This document shows positions 37,744 through 46,416 of a stretch of 64,000 bases of DNA, piece by piece. The translations under genes were made by a program, and so were the position numbers. The first letter of the stretch is position 1; every line of letters starts with the position of its first letter. This stretch comes from Thiohalorhabdus denitrificans (GTDB lineage Bacteria; Pseudomonadota; Gammaproteobacteria; Thiohalorhabdales; Thiohalorhabdaceae), in contig NZ_LJCP01000014.1 of assembly GCF_001399755.1 (NCBI RefSeq), positions 124,001-188,000 on the forward strand, written 5' to 3'. Below the pieces are notes generated by a model that saw only the letters and a list, made by a program, of their open reading frames with translations, was not told the DNA's origin and searched no databases.

Positions 37744-39063
37744 TCACCCCGCCCCACCGCCGGCCTCCTGCGCGAACCGGTTGCGGCGCTCCCGTCCCCG
37801 ACGCTCGTCCACTCCCGCCAGCAGCACCAGCCCCACCACGAAGAAGCCCGCGGTGGCCAGCAGGGCGCCGCGGTAGTTGCCGGCGGAAAAGTAGCTGAGC
37901 AGGCCGTAGGACAGCGGCCCCACGATGGCCGCCACCTTCACCGCCACCCCCCACAGGCCGAAGAAGGCCCCCTCGTGGCCGGCCGGGGAGAGCATGGCCA
38001 CCAGCGCCCGGCCGCTGGACTGACTGGCGCCCATGCAGGCCCCCACCAGGAAGGCCGCCGCCCAGAAGGTGCCCGGCTCCCGGGCGAAGAAGGCCAGCAG
38101 GATGGCCGCCAGCCATCCCACCAGGGTGATGCCCACGGTGCGCACGGCGCCGATGCGGTCGTGCACCCGGCCCAGGAGCCAGGCGCCGCCGGCCGCCGCC
38201 AGGTTGACCACCAGGATCATGCTGATGGTCTCGTCCTTGGAGAAGCCCATCACCTGCTCGGCGTAGACCGCCGCCAGGGCCACCACCGTCTGGATGCCGC
38301 AATAGAAGATGCCCAGGCACACCAGGAAGCGGGCCAGGTCGGGGAGCTGGCGCGCGTCGCGCCACGCCTGCACGGTGCGCTGCCACGGGTTGGTCCGGTA
38401 ACCGGTGCGGGCCAGGGGGCCGGGCCGCTCCTGCACCCAGACGAAGGTAGGGAGGGCCGCGAAGGCGAACATGACGGCGACGATGACCATGGTTCCCGGC
38501 ACGAAGTCCTCGGCGGCGCCCCCCTGGGCCTGGGACCAGCGCACGTAGGCCAAGCACACCAGCAGGGTGAGCAGGCCGCCGAGGTAGCCGATGGTCCAGC
38601 CGAAGGCGGAGGTGCGGCCCAGGCGGTGCACCGGCACCAGCCGCGGCAGGAAGGCGGCGATGAGGTTCTCGCCCAGGCCGAAGGCGGTGTTGGAGACCAC
38701 GATCAGCGCCATGCCCAGCACCAGGTCCCCGGGGCCCACCAGCCCCAGGGCCGCGGTCCCCACGATGCACAGGGCGGTGGAAGCGCCCAGCCAGGGCTTG
38801 AGCCGGCCGTTCTCGTCGGCGGTCTGCCCCACCCACGGGCCGATGACCAGCACCAGGGCGTGGGACAGCGCCAGGGCCACCGTCCACAGCAGCCAGGCGG
38901 TGGGTCCGCCGCCCGCCACCGCGCCCACGAAGTAGGCGTTGAACACGGCGGTAACCACCACCGTGGTATAGCCGGAGTTGGCGAAGTCGTAGAAGGCCCA
39001 GGCGACGATCTCGCGGCGCCCGGCCCAGCCCTGCTCCGGCGCCTGCTCAGCGGGGGAGGGCAT
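37744..39063 (-). CDS. MFS transporter, UMF1 (Atg22-like) family
   Basis: 439 residues with about 11-12 membrane segments. WAFYDFANSGYTTVVVTAVFNAYFV is the UMF1 signature, followed by PWVGQTADENGRLKPWLG. The second half has GFSKDETISMILVVNLAAAGGAWLLGRVHDRIG and SSGRALVAMLSPAGHEGAFFG. Substrate is unknown; eukaryotic relatives export amino acids from vacuoles. The ATG at 39061-39063 overlaps the end of the acyltransferase gene by 17 bp, so the genes are probably coupled. A longer start at 39126 would overlap more and adds only low-complexity residues. Confidence 0.9.
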   Translation of the reverse strand: MPSPAEQAPEQGWAGRREIVAWAFYDFANSGYTTVVVTAVFNAYFVGAVAGGGPTAWLLWTVALALSHALVLVIGPWVGQTADENGRLKPWLGASTALCIVGTAALGLVGPGDLVLGMALIVVSNTAFGLGENLIAAFLPRLVPVHRLGRTSAFGWTIGYLGGLLTLLVCLAYVRWSQAQGGAAEDFVPGTMVIVAVMFAFAALPTFVWVQERPGPLARTGYRTNPWQRTVQAWRDARQLPDLARFLVCLGIFYCGIQTVVALAAVYAEQVMGFSKDETISMILVVNLAAAGGAWLLGRVHDRIGAVRTVGITLVGWLAAILLAFFAREPGTFWAAAFLVGACMGASQSSGRALVAMLSPAGHEGAFFGLWGVAVKVAAIVGPLSYGLLSYFSAGNYRGALLATAGFFVVGLVLLAGVDERRGRERRNRFAQEAGGGAG

Positions 39064-39700
39064 AGATGGCGTCCACAATGCGGCGGGCGGCTTCGTTGAG
39101 GAGGGCGCGGTCGCGGTCCCCGGCATACCGGCTGCGGAGGTCCTCCAGGTCCACCGCCGGGCCGTACCGCACCCGCACCCGGCGCGGGCGCAGGAAGGTC
39201 TTCAGGTCGTGGCCGGGCAGCTGCCGAATGCCGTCGACGTGCACCGGAAAGACCGGCGCACCGCTCTCCAGGGCCAGCATGGCGATTCCCGCCTTGGGAT
39301 GGACCCGCTCCTCCGGGGGATGGATGCCCCCCTCTGGAAAGATCCCCACCACCCTTCCCTGGTCCAGCCGGTCCAGGACCCCGCGCAGGCTGGAGGCGGT
39401 GGGCCGCACCCGCTTCACGGGCACGCAGCCGGCCTTGTCGTACAGCCAGGTCAGGGCGCCCACCCGGTAGTACTCCATGGCGATCATGAAGGAGATGAGC
39501 CGACGGTTGGTGGCTACAAGGAACAGCGGGTCCGGACCGGCGTGGTGGTTGGCCGCCAACAGCGCCGGACCCGTCTCCGGAAGGGTGCTCGCCTCCGCGC
39601 GGAGGCGATGGAAGAAGCGGCAGTAGGCACGGATCGCGCCGTGCAGGAGGCGGGCCCAGAGGGGCCAGTCCCGGGTGTGGTCGGGGAGCATGGAGGACAA
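39047..39700 (-). CDS. 1-acyl-glycerol-3-phosphate acyltransferase-like (PlsC family) protein
   Basis: 217 residues. The catalytic HX4D motif is NHHAGPDPLFL, and the substrate motif is GIFPEGGIHPP (FPEG). VPVKR and PVFPVHVDG complete the family pattern. It transfers an acyl chain to a glycerol-phosphate or other lipid acceptor; the exact acceptor is not known. The best start is TTG at 39698-39700, with GAGGT 8 bp upstream, over an ATG three codons later that is too far from the site. It is followed by the coupled MFS gene. Confidence 0.88.
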   Translation of the reverse strand: MSSMLPDHTRDWPLWARLLHGAIRAYCRFFHRLRAEASTLPETGPALLAANHHAGPDPLFLVATNRRLISFMIAMEYYRVGALTWLYDKAGCVPVKRVRPTASSLRGVLDRLDQGRVVGIFPEGGIHPPEERVHPKAGIAMLALESGAPVFPVHVDGIRQLPGHDLKTFLRPRRVRVRYGPAVDLEDLRSRYAGDRDRALLNEAARRIVDAIYALPR

Positions 39701-39901
39701 GCCGGCACCTCGCGATTGCCACTAGCGGACAGCGTAACCATACCGGGGCCCGGGGGCCGAAGAAAGTCCGGCCTCATCCTTTCCCCCTATTCGGGCGCCG
39801 TTTTTTCCACCGTCGTGTCCGAGGCACCGGACAAAAATACCCCCGGCCTTTCGGACATCCCTTGAGCCCGGCCGCCGGCTAAAGCAGAATTCCGTAACCC
39901 C

Positions 39902-42481
39902 TTGATCATGGGGTACCGCCCCAGGAACCGCCTTGGGGCGCCCCGAGCCCCCCGGAGAACCCAGGCCTTGCCTCCACGCGTCCCCGCCTTCTCGCCGCCG
40001 GAGCTCAACAGCCTGCACGGGCGCTACCTCCTCGGCGCCCTGCTGGTGCTCGCGGTGCTGCTCGCCAGCAGCTGGTTCGCGGAGGCCTACCTGCACGACC
40101 AGCAGTCCCTGCGCACCGAGCACTTTCGGCAGCGTCAGGAGGCCCTGGAGGTCAGCCGCATGCTGCAGAACGCCTTCTGGGAGGCGGAGCATTACCTGCA
40201 GGCCTTCGCCCTGACCCCTGACGAGGAGAGCCGCGCCCGGGCCCTGGAGGCCATTCAGCGCGCCCAGGAAGGGGCCGCGCGACTCCGCGGCCTGCCCTGG
40301 GTGGCACGCAACCACTGGGAGCCCCCCGCCCGCGCCCTGGACCGGGCCTTCGAGGCCCTGGAGGGAGAGGCCCGTTCGCTCATCGCCATCCGCACCTCCC
40401 CGGACCGGATGTACCCGGCCCTGCGCATCATGCGCGACGAGCTCGGGCCCGCCAGCCGGGCCTTCCTCAACGCCGCCCAGCTCGCCCTGGCCTCCGACGC
40501 CTCCCGCACCGCCGGCCCCCTGGGCCGGGTGGCGGACGGCGACGTGGCCGAGGTGCTGCACCACTGCCGCTACCAGTGGAGCCGCATGATCGCGGAGTTC
40601 CGCCTGTACATGACCGCCCGCATGGGGATGCTGGGCGGGGACGAGGACGAGACCCGGGCCCGGAACGTGGAATCCTTCTTCCTCGGCGTGTCCGAGTCCC
40701 TGGCGGAGCTCGAGGAACGCGCCGCGCGCGGAACCCTGCCCCTGGCCCAGCAGCGGGCGGTGGTGGCCATGCGGGAGCAGGCGGGCCGCTGGTACGACGC
40801 CTACGAGCGGGTGCGCAGCGTCTACCTCCACCACAACTGGCGGGAGGACTTCCCGCTGATCACCGGCTCCCTCCACCCCCTCTACCAGTCCATCCAATCC
40901 TCCCTCATCCGCCTGGACAAGCGCCTGGCGGATTCCGCCAACCGGGCCACGGACTCCATGGCCACGGTGGCCAGCCACCTCACCGCCATGCTGTGGGGGC
41001 TACTGGTGATCCACCTCGGGGTGGTGGTGCTGGGCTACGCCTTCCTCAACCGCGGCATCCTCGCCCCCCTGGCGCGGGTGGCAGGGGCCATCAAGCGGGA
41101 GGCCGAGGGCGGCAGCGGGGCGCCGGCCCTGCCGCGCGGCCCCCGGGAGATCGAGGACGTGGTGCACGCCTTCGGGGTCATGCGCGAGGAGGTGCGTTCC
41201 CGGGAATCCGACCTGCAGCACCAGGCCTTCCACGACCCCCTCACGGACCTGCCCAATCGCCCGCTGCTGGAGGACCGCCTCACCCAGGCCATCCAGCGGG
41301 CCCGCCGGAAGGGCCTGGCGGGGGCCCTGGTCATGCTGGATCTGGACTTCTTCAAGGAGATCAACGACACCTTCGGCCATCCCACCGGCGACCGGGTGCT
41401 GGTGGAGGTGGCCCAGCGCCTCCGCCAGGTCCTGCGGGACACGGACACGGTAGCCCGCTTCGGCGGGGACGAGTTCGGCATCCTGCTGCCGGACACGGAC
41501 GGCGACGCCGCCAAGCACGTGGCGGGCAAGCTGCTCGCCCGCCTCCAGGCCCCGCTGAGCTCGGGCAACGGCGACCTGCACATCGGCGCCAGCATGGGGA
41601 TCACCCTCTTCCCGGAGCACGGCGAGGACCCCGAGACTCTCATCCGGCGCGCCGACCTGGCCATGTACGAGGCCAAACGGCTCCGCCAGGGCTTCGTGGA
41701 GTTCCATTCCGACCACCACCCCGACACCGTGGAGCGCCTCACCCGGGTGAACGACCTTTTCGAGGACATCCGCCAGGACCGCATCCCTGTCCACTTCCAG
41801 CCCCAGATGGACCTGGCCTCGGGCCGAACCGCCAGCGCGGAGGCCCTGCTGCGCTGGGGCCCAGCCGGAACCCACCCTCTGCCGCCGCAGGACGTCTTCG
41901 GCATGGCGGAGCGCGCCGGGGTCCTCCACGCCCTGACCCGAAGGGTGCTCAACGCCTCGGTGCGGGAATGCGCCCGCTGGCACCTCCGCGGATACGACCT
42001 GGGGATCGCCGTGAACCTCTCCGCGGACGACCTCCAGGAAACCGGTATGGTGGAGGAGATCCGGAACTTCCTGACGGCCTGGGACCTCCCGGCCCACCGG
42101 CTGGAGCTGGAGATCACGGAGAACGCCATGGTGGCCGACGCCGAGCGCGCCAAGCGGATCCTGGGCGACCTGCGCGCCCTCGGCGTGCGTATCGCCGTGG
42201 ACGACTACGGCACTGGGTATTCCGCCCTCGGCTACCTCAAGGAGCTCCCCGTGGACACCCTCAAGATCGACAAGTCCTTCGTCATGAGGCTCCATCAGGA
42301 CCCCGAGGACCAGGCCATCGTGCGCTCCACCATCGACCTGGGCCACAGCCTGGGCCTGCAGGTGGTGGCGGAGGGTGTGGAGGACGGGGAGGCCCTGCAC
42401 CTGCTGCGCCAATGGGGCTGCGACCGCGCCCAGGGCTTCCACCTGGGCGCCCCCCTGCCGTCCGGGGACTGGACCGGCTGA
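39902..42481 (+). CDS. Membrane-anchored diguanylate cyclase/phosphodiesterase (GGDEF-EAL)
   Basis: 859 residues. TM1 at about 41-60 and TM2 at about 360-382 bracket a 300-residue helical periplasmic sensor of no recognised family. A HAMP-like stretch (ILAPLARVAGAIKREAEGG) leads to a GGDEF domain with FGGDEFG (near 519) and an EAL domain with SAEALLRW (near 645), INLSADD-like VNLSADD, ELEITENA, DDYGTGYSALGYLKELPVDTLKIDKSF, VVAEGVED and QGFHLG. All key residues for both activities look intact. The start (TTG 39902 or ATG 39908) has no clear ribosome site and is uncertain. Confidence 0.94.
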   Translation: MIMGYRPRNRLGAPRAPRRTQALPPRVPAFSPPELNSLHGRYLLGALLVLAVLLASSWFAEAYLHDQQSLRTEHFRQRQEALEVSRMLQNAFWEAEHYLQAFALTPDEESRARALEAIQRAQEGAARLRGLPWVARNHWEPPARALDRAFEALEGEARSLIAIRTSPDRMYPALRIMRDELGPASRAFLNAAQLALASDASRTAGPLGRVADGDVAEVLHHCRYQWSRMIAEFRLYMTARMGMLGGDEDETRARNVESFFLGVSESLAELEERAARGTLPLAQQRAVVAMREQAGRWYDAYERVRSVYLHHNWREDFPLITGSLHPLYQSIQSSLIRLDKRLADSANRATDSMATVASHLTAMLWGLLVIHLGVVVLGYAFLNRGILAPLARVAGAIKREAEGGSGAPALPRGPREIEDVVHAFGVMREEVRSRESDLQHQAFHDPLTDLPNRPLLEDRLTQAIQRARRKGLAGALVMLDLDFFKEINDTFGHPTGDRVLVEVAQRLRQVLRDTDTVARFGGDEFGILLPDTDGDAAKHVAGKLLARLQAPLSSGNGDLHIGASMGITLFPEHGEDPETLIRRADLAMYEAKRLRQGFVEFHSDHHPDTVERLTRVNDLFEDIRQDRIPVHFQPQMDLASGRTASAEALLRWGPAGTHPLPPQDVFGMAERAGVLHALTRRVLNASVRECARWHLRGYDLGIAVNLSADDLQETGMVEEIRNFLTAWDLPAHRLELEITENAMVADAERAKRILGDLRALGVRIAVDDYGTGYSALGYLKELPVDTLKIDKSFVMRLHQDPEDQAIVRSTIDLGHSLGLQVVAEGVEDGEALHLLRQWGCDRAQGFHLGAPLPSGDWTG

Positions 42482-42582
42482 ACCCCGCTGTGGGCGGTTT
42501 GTCACCGCCGGCCACCGCTCCCATGATGAGGGGCAGGCCCGGCGGCGCCCGCCGGCGTCGGCACCGGGAGGAGCATGCCGTC

Positions 42583-43593
42583 ATGCGCCCCACCTTCCAC
42601 CCCGCACTGGTGAACGGGCCGCTGGGAGACCCCGCCCTCTACGTGGAATTCCTGGACCGGCGCGGGGCTTTGCTGTTCGACCTGGGCGAGATCCCCGACC
42701 TCGCCCCGCGCAAGATCCTGCGCCTCACCCACGTCTTCGTCTCCCACGCCCACATGGACCATTTCGCCGGCTTCGACCGCCTGCTGCGCATCTGCCTGGG
42801 CCGGGACGTGCGCCTGCGCCTGTTCGGCCCGCCGGGCTTCATCGACCGGGTGGGCCACAAGCTGGGCGGCTACACCTGGAACCTGGTGGAGGGCTACGCC
42901 AACGACCTCACTCTGGAGGTGGCGGAGTACGCCGAGGACCGGCCGGGACACCGGGCCCGCTTCCGGGTACGCAACGGCTTCCGGCGCGAGGAGCTGGAGC
43001 CGCCCCGGTTCCCCGGCGGCCTGTTGGTGGACGAGGATGCCTTCCGGGTGCGGGCGGCGGAGCTGGACCACCGCATCCCCTGCCTCGCCTTCGCGCTGGA
43101 AGAGCCGGAGCACCTCAACGTGTGGCGTAACCGGCTGGAGGACCGCGGCCTGAGGCCTGGCCCCTGGCTGGCGGAGCTCAAGGCGGCGGTGCGCCGGGAA
43201 GACCCTGATGCCACCCCCATCCGGGTGGCCTGGAAGGACCCGGGCAACCGGCCGGCCACCCTACCCCTGGGCGAGCTGCGCGCCGCCCTCCTCTCCCGGG
43301 AGCGGGGCCAGAAGGTGGGCTATGTGGTGGACGCCGTGGACAGCCCCGGCAACGCCGCGCGCATCGTGGAGCTGGTGCGCGGCGCGGACCGGCTCTACAT
43401 CGAGGCGGCCTTCCGGGGGCGGGAAACCGACCGGGCCGCGGCCACCTACCACCTGACGGCCCCGCAGGCCGGCCGCCTGGCCGCGCGGGCGGGGGTGGGG
43501 GAGCTGGTGCCCTTCCACTTCTCCCCGCGTCATGAGCACGAGGTGGAGGCCCTGATCCGGGAGGCCGAGGAGGCCTTCGCGGCCGACCTCTGA
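42583..43593 (+). CDS. Metallo-beta-lactamase fold hydrolase, RNase Z-like
   Basis: 336 residues from ATG 42583 (GGGAGGAG upstream at about 8 bp). The zinc motif THVFVSHAHMDHFAGFDRLLR is the HxHxDH signature. VGYVVDAVDSPGNAARIVELVRGADRLYIEA contains the second metal region and PFHFSPRHEHEVEAL supplies the final His. This order matches the RNase Z/ElaC group, although the N-terminus (FHPALVNGPLGDPALYVEF) belongs to a divergent subfamily. tRNA 3' processing is possible but not shown. The MITE starts 4 bp after the stop. Confidence 0.87.
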   Translation: MRPTFHPALVNGPLGDPALYVEFLDRRGALLFDLGEIPDLAPRKILRLTHVFVSHAHMDHFAGFDRLLRICLGRDVRLRLFGPPGFIDRVGHKLGGYTWNLVEGYANDLTLEVAEYAEDRPGHRARFRVRNGFRREELEPPRFPGGLLVDEDAFRVRAAELDHRIPCLAFALEEPEHLNVWRNRLEDRGLRPGPWLAELKAAVRREDPDATPIRVAWKDPGNRPATLPLGELRAALLSRERGQKVGYVVDAVDSPGNAARIVELVRGADRLYIEAAFRGRETDRAAATYHLTAPQAGRLAARAGVGELVPFHFSPRHEHEVEALIREAEEAFAADL

Positions 43594-43597
43594 CGCC

Positions 43598-43774
43598 CTA
43601 GTGTCCTGTCGCAGAAATTCTTTCTCTAATCTTTGGGCCGGGCCCGGGACGCGGGGCAAGCCCTCCAGGCTCCAAGGGGCCCTGCCCTGCGGGCATCCCT
43701 TCAGTCGCCTTTCGGGCTTACCCCGCATCCCGGGGAGCCCATTTTGGGTACGAATTTCTGCGACAGGACACTAG
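43598..43774. mobile_element. 177-bp MITE-like element with 23-bp perfect terminal inverted repeats
   Basis: Ends at 43598-43620 and 43752-43774 are perfect reverse complements, beginning CTAGTGTCCTGTCGCAGAAA. CTAG is present at both ends and is itself palindromic, so it is probably a 4-bp target duplication around 19-bp repeats. The interior has a second imperfect inverted repeat (GGGACGCGGGGCAAGCC near 43641 against GGCTTACCCCGCATCCC near 43715), so the whole element could fold into a long hairpin. There is no transposase gene. The right end contains the stop codon of the glutathione reductase gene. A 4-bp CTAG target would fit IS5-type transposases; this is inference. Confidence 0.85.
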
Positions 43775-45120
43775 CCGATGAGCACCAGCTCCTCGGCGGC
43801 GGTGGGGTGGATGGCGACGGTGTCACGCAGGGTCTGGAGGGTGCCGCCCGCCTTCAGGGTCGCGGCGAAGCCCTGGATCATCTCGTCGGCGCCGCGGCCG
43901 ATGACGTGGATGCCCGCCAGCTTCTCGTGGGGGCCCACGGTGATGACCTTCATGGCGGTGGGCTCCTTGCGGTCCAGGGGGGCGTAGTACATGTCCTTGA
44001 AGGTGGTGGTGTGGCAGGCAAAGCCGCCCTGGCCGTACCGCTCCTCCGCCTCCTCCTCGGTAAGGCCCACGGTACCGATGGGGGGATGGCTGAACACCAC
44101 CGAGGGGATGTCGGCGTAGTCCAGGCGCGCGTCGGCCTGCCCCCCGAAGAGGCGGTCGGCGAGCCGGCGCCCCGCGGCGATGGCCACCGGGGTCAGGGGA
44201 GCGCGACCGGTGACGTCGCCCACCGCGTGGACGCCGGGGATGTTGGTGTCCTGCCACTCGTCCACGGGGACAATGCCCTCCGGACCGGTCTCCACCCCGG
44301 CCGCCTCGAGCCCCAGGCCCTCGGTGCTGGCGTCCCGGCCCACGGCCCAGACGACCTGGTCAAAGTCGCCCGTGCGATCCCCGTCCGCCGAAACCAGCAC
44401 ATAGCCATCGTCGCCACGCTCCACCCGGTCCATGTGGATGCAGGTGAGGAAGTTCACTCCCGCCGTGCTCATGGCGTCCATGAGGGTCTCGCGCATGAGC
44501 GCATCGAATCCCCCCAGAAGGTGCTCGCGGCGCAGCAGCATGGTCACCTCGGAGCCCAGGGCGTTGAGGACCCCCGCCAGCTCCACGGCGATGTAGCCGG
44601 CGCCGACGATGGCCACGCGGCGGGGCTGCTCGGCCAGTTCGAAGAAACCGTCGGAGGTGAGGCCGTGCTCGGCGCCGGGCAGGTTCGGGACCCGGGGGCG
44701 GCCGCCGGTAGCGATGAGGATCCGGTCGGCGGTGTAGGTGGTGCCGTCCACCTCCACCGTGCCCGCGTCAACGAAGCGGCCGTAGCCCGCCAGGTGCTCC
44801 ACCTCCGCCACCTCCAGGTTGCGGCGGTGGATGCCATTCAGGCGCTCCACGTAGGCCGCCCGGGCGGCCCGCAGCCGGTCCCAGTGGAAGCGTGCGCCCT
44901 CCACCTCGAAGCCGTATCCGGGGGCGTCCTCCAGGGCCTCGGCGATGCCGGCGGCGTTCCACATCACCTTCTTGGGCACGCAGCCCACGTTAACGCAGGT
45001 GCCGCCCAGGGGGTGAGGCTCCACCAGGGCCGTGCGGGCGCCGTGGCCGGCGGCGCGTTTGGCCGCCGCCAGCCCCCCGCTGCCACCGCCGAGGACCAAA
45101 AAGTCGTAGTGCCGGGCCAT
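43771..45120 (-). CDS. gor: Glutathione-disulfide reductase
   Basis: 449 residues from the ATG at 45118-45120, which has GGGAGAGG just upstream; the ATG 12 bp earlier contains that site. FAD motif LVLGGGSGGLAAAKRA, redox disulfide TCVNVGCVPKKVMWNAA, NAD(P) motif AIVGAGYIAVELAGVL, and the C-terminal HPTAAEELV with the catalytic His-Glu. CVNVGCVPKK and the MYY segment favour glutathione reductase over dihydrolipoamide dehydrogenase. It keeps glutathione reduced with NADPH. Its stop TAG lies within the CTAG edge of the adjoining MITE, yet the protein end matches family length. Confidence 0.9.
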   Translation of the reverse strand: MARHYDFLVLGGGSGGLAAAKRAAGHGARTALVEPHPLGGTCVNVGCVPKKVMWNAAGIAEALEDAPGYGFEVEGARFHWDRLRAARAAYVERLNGIHRRNLEVAEVEHLAGYGRFVDAGTVEVDGTTYTADRILIATGGRPRVPNLPGAEHGLTSDGFFELAEQPRRVAIVGAGYIAVELAGVLNALGSEVTMLLRREHLLGGFDALMRETLMDAMSTAGVNFLTCIHMDRVERGDDGYVLVSADGDRTGDFDQVVWAVGRDASTEGLGLEAAGVETGPEGIVPVDEWQDTNIPGVHAVGDVTGRAPLTPVAIAAGRRLADRLFGGQADARLDYADIPSVVFSHPPIGTVGLTEEEAEERYGQGGFACHTTTFKDMYYAPLDRKEPTAMKVITVGPHEKLAGIHVIGRGADEMIQGFAATLKAGGTLQTLRDTVAIHPTAAEELVLIG

Positions 45121-45208
45121 TTCCTCTCCCATGGCTGCGTTCGCCCGTGGTTCCTTTCGGGACGGACGATTCTACATCCCCACGGTACGGAGCGTCGCCC
45201 CGCCCTCC

Positions 45209-45835
45209 CTACACCCCGAAGGCCCCGCCGATACCGTCCACCACGAACTGCACCGCGATGGCCGCCAGGACCAGCCCCAGCAGGCGGTCGATGACGTTGG
45301 TCCCGGTCTCGCCGAGCACCTGCATGATGCGCGCCGTGAGCAGCAGGCTGGTGAGCGTGAGCAGCAGCACGGCGAAGATGATCCCCAACCGCACCAGCTG
45401 CCCCGTCCAGGCGCCCCCCTCCGAGGCCATGAGCAGGACGGTGGTGATGGCCCCGGGGCCGGCGATGAGCGGGAAGGCGAGCGGGAACACGGAGATGTCC
45501 TCGCGCTCCTGGGCCTCCTCCTGCTCGCTGGCGGTGGCACCGCGCAGGCCCGACTGGCGAGCGAACACCATGTCGATGGCCACCAGGAACAGGAGGATCC
45601 CCCCGGCGATGCGGAAGGCGGGCACGCCGATGCCGAGGGCGGACAGGAGCCCGTTGCCCCCCAGGAAGAAGACCAGCAGGATGGCGGCCGACAGCACGAT
45701 GGCCTTCACCGCCAGGACCCGCCGCTCCGCGCCGCTCAACCCGCGGGTCAGCCCAGCGAAGATGGGGGCGTTGCCGATGGGGTCCACCACCACGAACAGG
45801 ACCACGAAGGAATTGAGCAGGACGTCGAGGGTCAC
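45209..45835 (-). CDS. MarC family membrane protein
   Basis: 208 residues with six hydrophobic segments. Family motifs are FVVLFVVVDPIGNAPIFAGLT, AFRIAGGILLFLVAIDMVF, and FPLAFPLIAGPGAITTVLLM. Function is unknown; the old link to multiple antibiotic resistance was withdrawn for E. coli MarC. The start is GTG at 45833-45835, where the first helix begins; the ribosome site is weak. It diverges from the DUF123 gene with 60 bp between starts and lies upstream of gor. Confidence 0.9.
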   Translation of the reverse strand: MTLDVLLNSFVVLFVVVDPIGNAPIFAGLTRGLSGAERRVLAVKAIVLSAAILLVFFLGGNGLLSALGIGVPAFRIAGGILLFLVAIDMVFARQSGLRGATASEQEEAQEREDISVFPLAFPLIAGPGAITTVLLMASEGGAWTGQLVRLGIIFAVLLLTLTSLLLTARIMQVLGETGTNVIDRLLGLVLAAIAVQFVVDGIGGAFGV

Positions 45836-45895
45836 GGTGCCGCCAGCGCCTTTCTTTCCCGATTGCCCCCCGAAAGGCGGGCCGAAGGGGGCCGC

Positions 45896-46315
45896 ATGAG
45901 CCCCTCCTGCACCACTTACCAGCTCTGGATCCGGCTGGCCGAGGCGGCGGAGGTGGAGGTGGGCCGGCTGGGCCGGTGCGCCTTCCCCGTGGGCTGGTAC
46001 GTCTACACGGGCAGCGCCCGGCGCCATCGCAACGCCCGGCTGCGGCGCCACTGCCGGGACGCCGCGTCCAAGCGCCTGCGCTGGCACATCGACTACTTCC
46101 TCGCCGCACCGGGGGCGGAAATCCGCTACATCGGCCTGTCCGCCGAGCCGGAGTGCCGCCTTAACGCCGCCGTGGGCGGACGGGTGGTGTGCCCGGGGCT
46201 GGGGGCCTCCGACTGCCGCGCGGGCTGCGGCAGCCATCTCCGCTACTTGGGGACGGAGGCCCCGCTCCAGGGCCTGGTGCCGGAGCCACCTTCCAGGGCC
46301 GAAAAGCCGGTGTAG
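45896..46315 (+). CDS. DUF123 / GIY-YIG-related (Uri-superfamily) protein
   Basis: 139 residues. TYQLWIRLAEAAEVEVGRLGRCAFPVGWYVYTGSARR matches the DUF123 start, in which GWYVYTGSA corresponds to the GIY-YIG-like strands. It is followed by RLRRHC, RLRWHIDYFL, and VCPGLGASDCRAGCGSHLRYL with conserved Cys. Members are proposed nucleases, but activity is unproven. The last codon and stop (GTG TAG) lie inside the first unit of a palindromic repeat pair. Confidence 0.85.
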   Translation: MSPSCTTYQLWIRLAEAAEVEVGRLGRCAFPVGWYVYTGSARRHRNARLRRHCRDAASKRLRWHIDYFLAAPGAEIRYIGLSAEPECRLNAAVGGRVVCPGLGASDCRAGCGSHLRYLGTEAPLQGLVPEPPSRAEKPV

Positions 46316-46390
46316 GGGCCCGCTTTAGCGGGCGACCCGATTCGGCAGCCAAGCCGGCTCGAGCAATCGCCCGCTAAAGCGGGCTCCTAC
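46312..46390. repeat. Inverted pair of palindromic repeats (CCCGCTTTAGCGGG type)
   Basis: GTAGGGGCCCGCTTTAGCGG at 46312 onward and its near-exact reverse complement ending CTCCTAC at 46390 flank a 31-bp spacer. Related units occur at 56477, 62118 and 62192. The pair lies between convergent genes and overlaps the DUF123 stop codon. Confidence 0.8.
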
Positions 46391-46416
46391 CTGGACACCA
46401 GCTGCCTCGGCGGCAC

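Noticed and set aside
43771-45120. Dihydrolipoamide dehydrogenase partner for the nearby E1 genes
   Set aside because: The disulfide region CVNVGCVPKK and the C-terminal motif fit glutathione reductase; E3 enzymes read CLNxGCIPSK.
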